From CAZDKK01 sp964506245 (GTDB lineage: Bacteria; Eisenbacteria; RBG-16-71-46; CAIMUX01; WJJG01), in contig CAZDKK010000002.1 in the NCBI GenBank assembly GCA_964506245.1, positions 91,154 through 155,153 of the forward strand: 64,000 bases of DNA. The letters run 5' to 3'. The notes beneath the pieces are model-generated. The model did not search any database and was not told the origin of the DNA. It saw nothing but the letters and a program-made list of their open reading frames with translations. The number at the start of each line of letters is the position of its first letter. Position 1 is the stretch's first letter. This document shows positions 63,116 through 64,000 of the stretch, in pieces. The translations under genes were made by a program, and so were the position numbers.

Positions 63116-63169
63116 CGTGGGGATCGCGCGCATCGCCGCGGTCGGTCACCGTGCTTCCCGATCCCTTCC

Positions 63170-64000
63170 CTGCCTACTTCCGGAACATCCCCTTGATCCC
63201 GCCCCACGAGCTGCGCTGCACGGTCGTCCCCCCGCAGCCCACCGGCCAAGCGCCGATGAGGTCGCATTCCGGGTTCGGCGGCGTGAACGGCGCGCACGGC
63301 GACGTGCAGTGCAACGTCAGGTCCCCCGCGGCGAGGTCGCAGAACTGCGGGTCGGCGGAGATGTTGCCGCGGATCCCGTACTGGTCGGCGATGCAGCCAA
63401 CCCAGTTCCCGCCTGAGTTGCCAAAGATGTCGCAGCAGGCTAAGACGGGGGGCGAACCCGATCCGCAGTACACCGGATGATACCCAAACGCGAAGACGCA
63501 ATTGTCTAATGTCACATCCGACTGGAGCAGATCAAGGGAGACGACATACGGATTGACGAATGTAGCGTTCTGAAACCGAATCGTCGCGCCCGCGACTAGA
63601 ACGCACGGTTGGCCGTTGTTGAGGAACGTGCAATGCAGCACCGTGACATCCGAGGACTCCACGAACAGGGCACCCGCGGGTCCGGTCCACGCGCTGTTGT
63701 CCTCAAAGAGACAATGGTCAAACACGGGAGAGGAGTCCCAGCAGGTCACACCGCCAGCATAGCTCGATAGATAGCTCCGATTCTCGCGGAAGACGCAGCG
63801 GCGAATCGTCGGGGAGGACTGATCCCCACACTCCAGGGCCGAGAAGTTCCTGGCGGCCGTGAATGTGAAGCCCTCGATGATGGTCGTTTCGGTCACCTCG
63901 AGGCACTGGAACCTCCCCCACCCCGCGAGTGACCACAGAATCACGCACTCTGGGTACCCTGTTTCACTCCGGAGGATGACACCCGACTTCATGGAGATGT
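63170..64000. repeat. Tandem gene duplication, right copy (continues past window)
   Basis: This is the counterpart of 61474-62301. The match begins at CTGCCTAC just before the stop codon and persists to the window edge. Confidence 0.85.
63174..64000 (-). CDS. Secreted beta-helix protein, tandem copy 2 (cut by window edge)
   Basis: The frame is open from 63174 to the right edge, so the N-terminus is missing here. The visible 275 residues match copy 1 closely: SPTIRRCVFRENRSYLSSYA, SPVFDHCLFEDNSAWTGPAG and VTVLHCTFLNNGQPCVLVAG. They end CDLIGAWPVGCGG and SSWGGIKGMFRK. The differences cluster in loops (for example GEPSVEAGGG against GQPCVLVAGA), as expected if rungs vary while the scaffold is kept. 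Confidence 0.86.
   Translation of the reverse strand, partial: ISMKSGVILRSETGYPECVILWSLAGWGRFQCLEVTETTIIEGFTFTAARNFSALECGDQSSPTIRRCVFRENRSYLSSYAGGVTCWDSSPVFDHCLFEDNSAWTGPAGALFVESSDVTVLHCTFLNNGQPCVLVAGATIRFQNATFVNPYVVSLDLLQSDVTLDNCVFAFGYHPVYCGSGSPPVLACCDIFGNSGGNWVGCIADQYGIRGNISADPQFCDLAAGDLTLHCTSPCAPFTPPNPECDLIGAWPVGCGGTTVQRSSWGGIKGMFRK

Noticed and set aside
1..64000. CRISPR arrays, tRNA and rRNA genes
   Set aside because: No regularly spaced repeats or recognisable RNA gene sequence was seen on either strand by eye; a covariance-model search would be needed to exclude tRNAs.

Overview
The window is about 64 kb of high-GC bacterial chromosome with dense, often overlapping genes and many secreted proteins. 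No rRNA or tRNA was seen. Several proteins end in FlgD-like sorting domains of the kind linked to type IX-like secretion, and there are beta-helix proteins with cysteine-rich ends, an LVIVD-repeat protein, a PEP-CTERM protein, a CHAT/TPR protein, an AfsR-like regulator and PD40 proteins. This mix suggests an uncultured lineage such as Candidatus Eisenbacteria or an FCB-like or Gemmatimonadota-like group. That assignment is inference from protein style, not a database result.

Region 1 (1-18.9 kb) looks like a surface-polysaccharide locus. On the minus strand are a heparinase-like start, a bi-domain oxidoreductase, a Wzz-like protein and a polytopic membrane protein. Next come a three-gene two-component unit (DUF4390-like, histidine kinase, sigma-54 regulator), an outer-membrane-like protein and a serine hydrolase lipoprotein. 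A tight minus-strand operon then encodes an epimerase, a metallophosphoesterase, an ATP-grasp enzyme, a C-methyltransferase-like protein and HisH. Facing it on the plus strand are HisF, a coiled-coil membrane protein and a WbpG-type N-acetyl sugar amidotransferase. The HisH/HisF/WbpG set points to sugar amidination rather than histidine synthesis, and the HisF lacks the first catalytic aspartate (Asp11 is Leu).

Region 2 (18.9-29.2 kb) is a decayed accessory region. It holds three copies or remnants of one integrase-core IS family, a fragment of a second IS type, a Ser/Thr kinase with a shortened end, a methyltransferase with an in-frame TAG, an orphan sorting-domain tail, DUF433/DUF5615 and HigBA toxin-antitoxin pairs, and a CHAT/TPR gene next to a broken anti-sigma-like gene.

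Region 3 (29.4-64 kb) is mostly housekeeping-like and secretory. It contains an AfsR-like regulator, an ABC-F ATPase, an aspartyl-protease-like protein, a periplasmic-type beta-carbonic anhydrase, several beta-helix and repeat proteins, an ECF sigma/anti-sigma pair and two beta-lactamase-fold or alpha/beta hydrolases. A 1627-residue protein equals two fused UvrA-like units without the UvrB-binding domain. At the right edge two near-identical beta-helix genes lie in tandem, separated by an aldehyde dehydrogenase scar.
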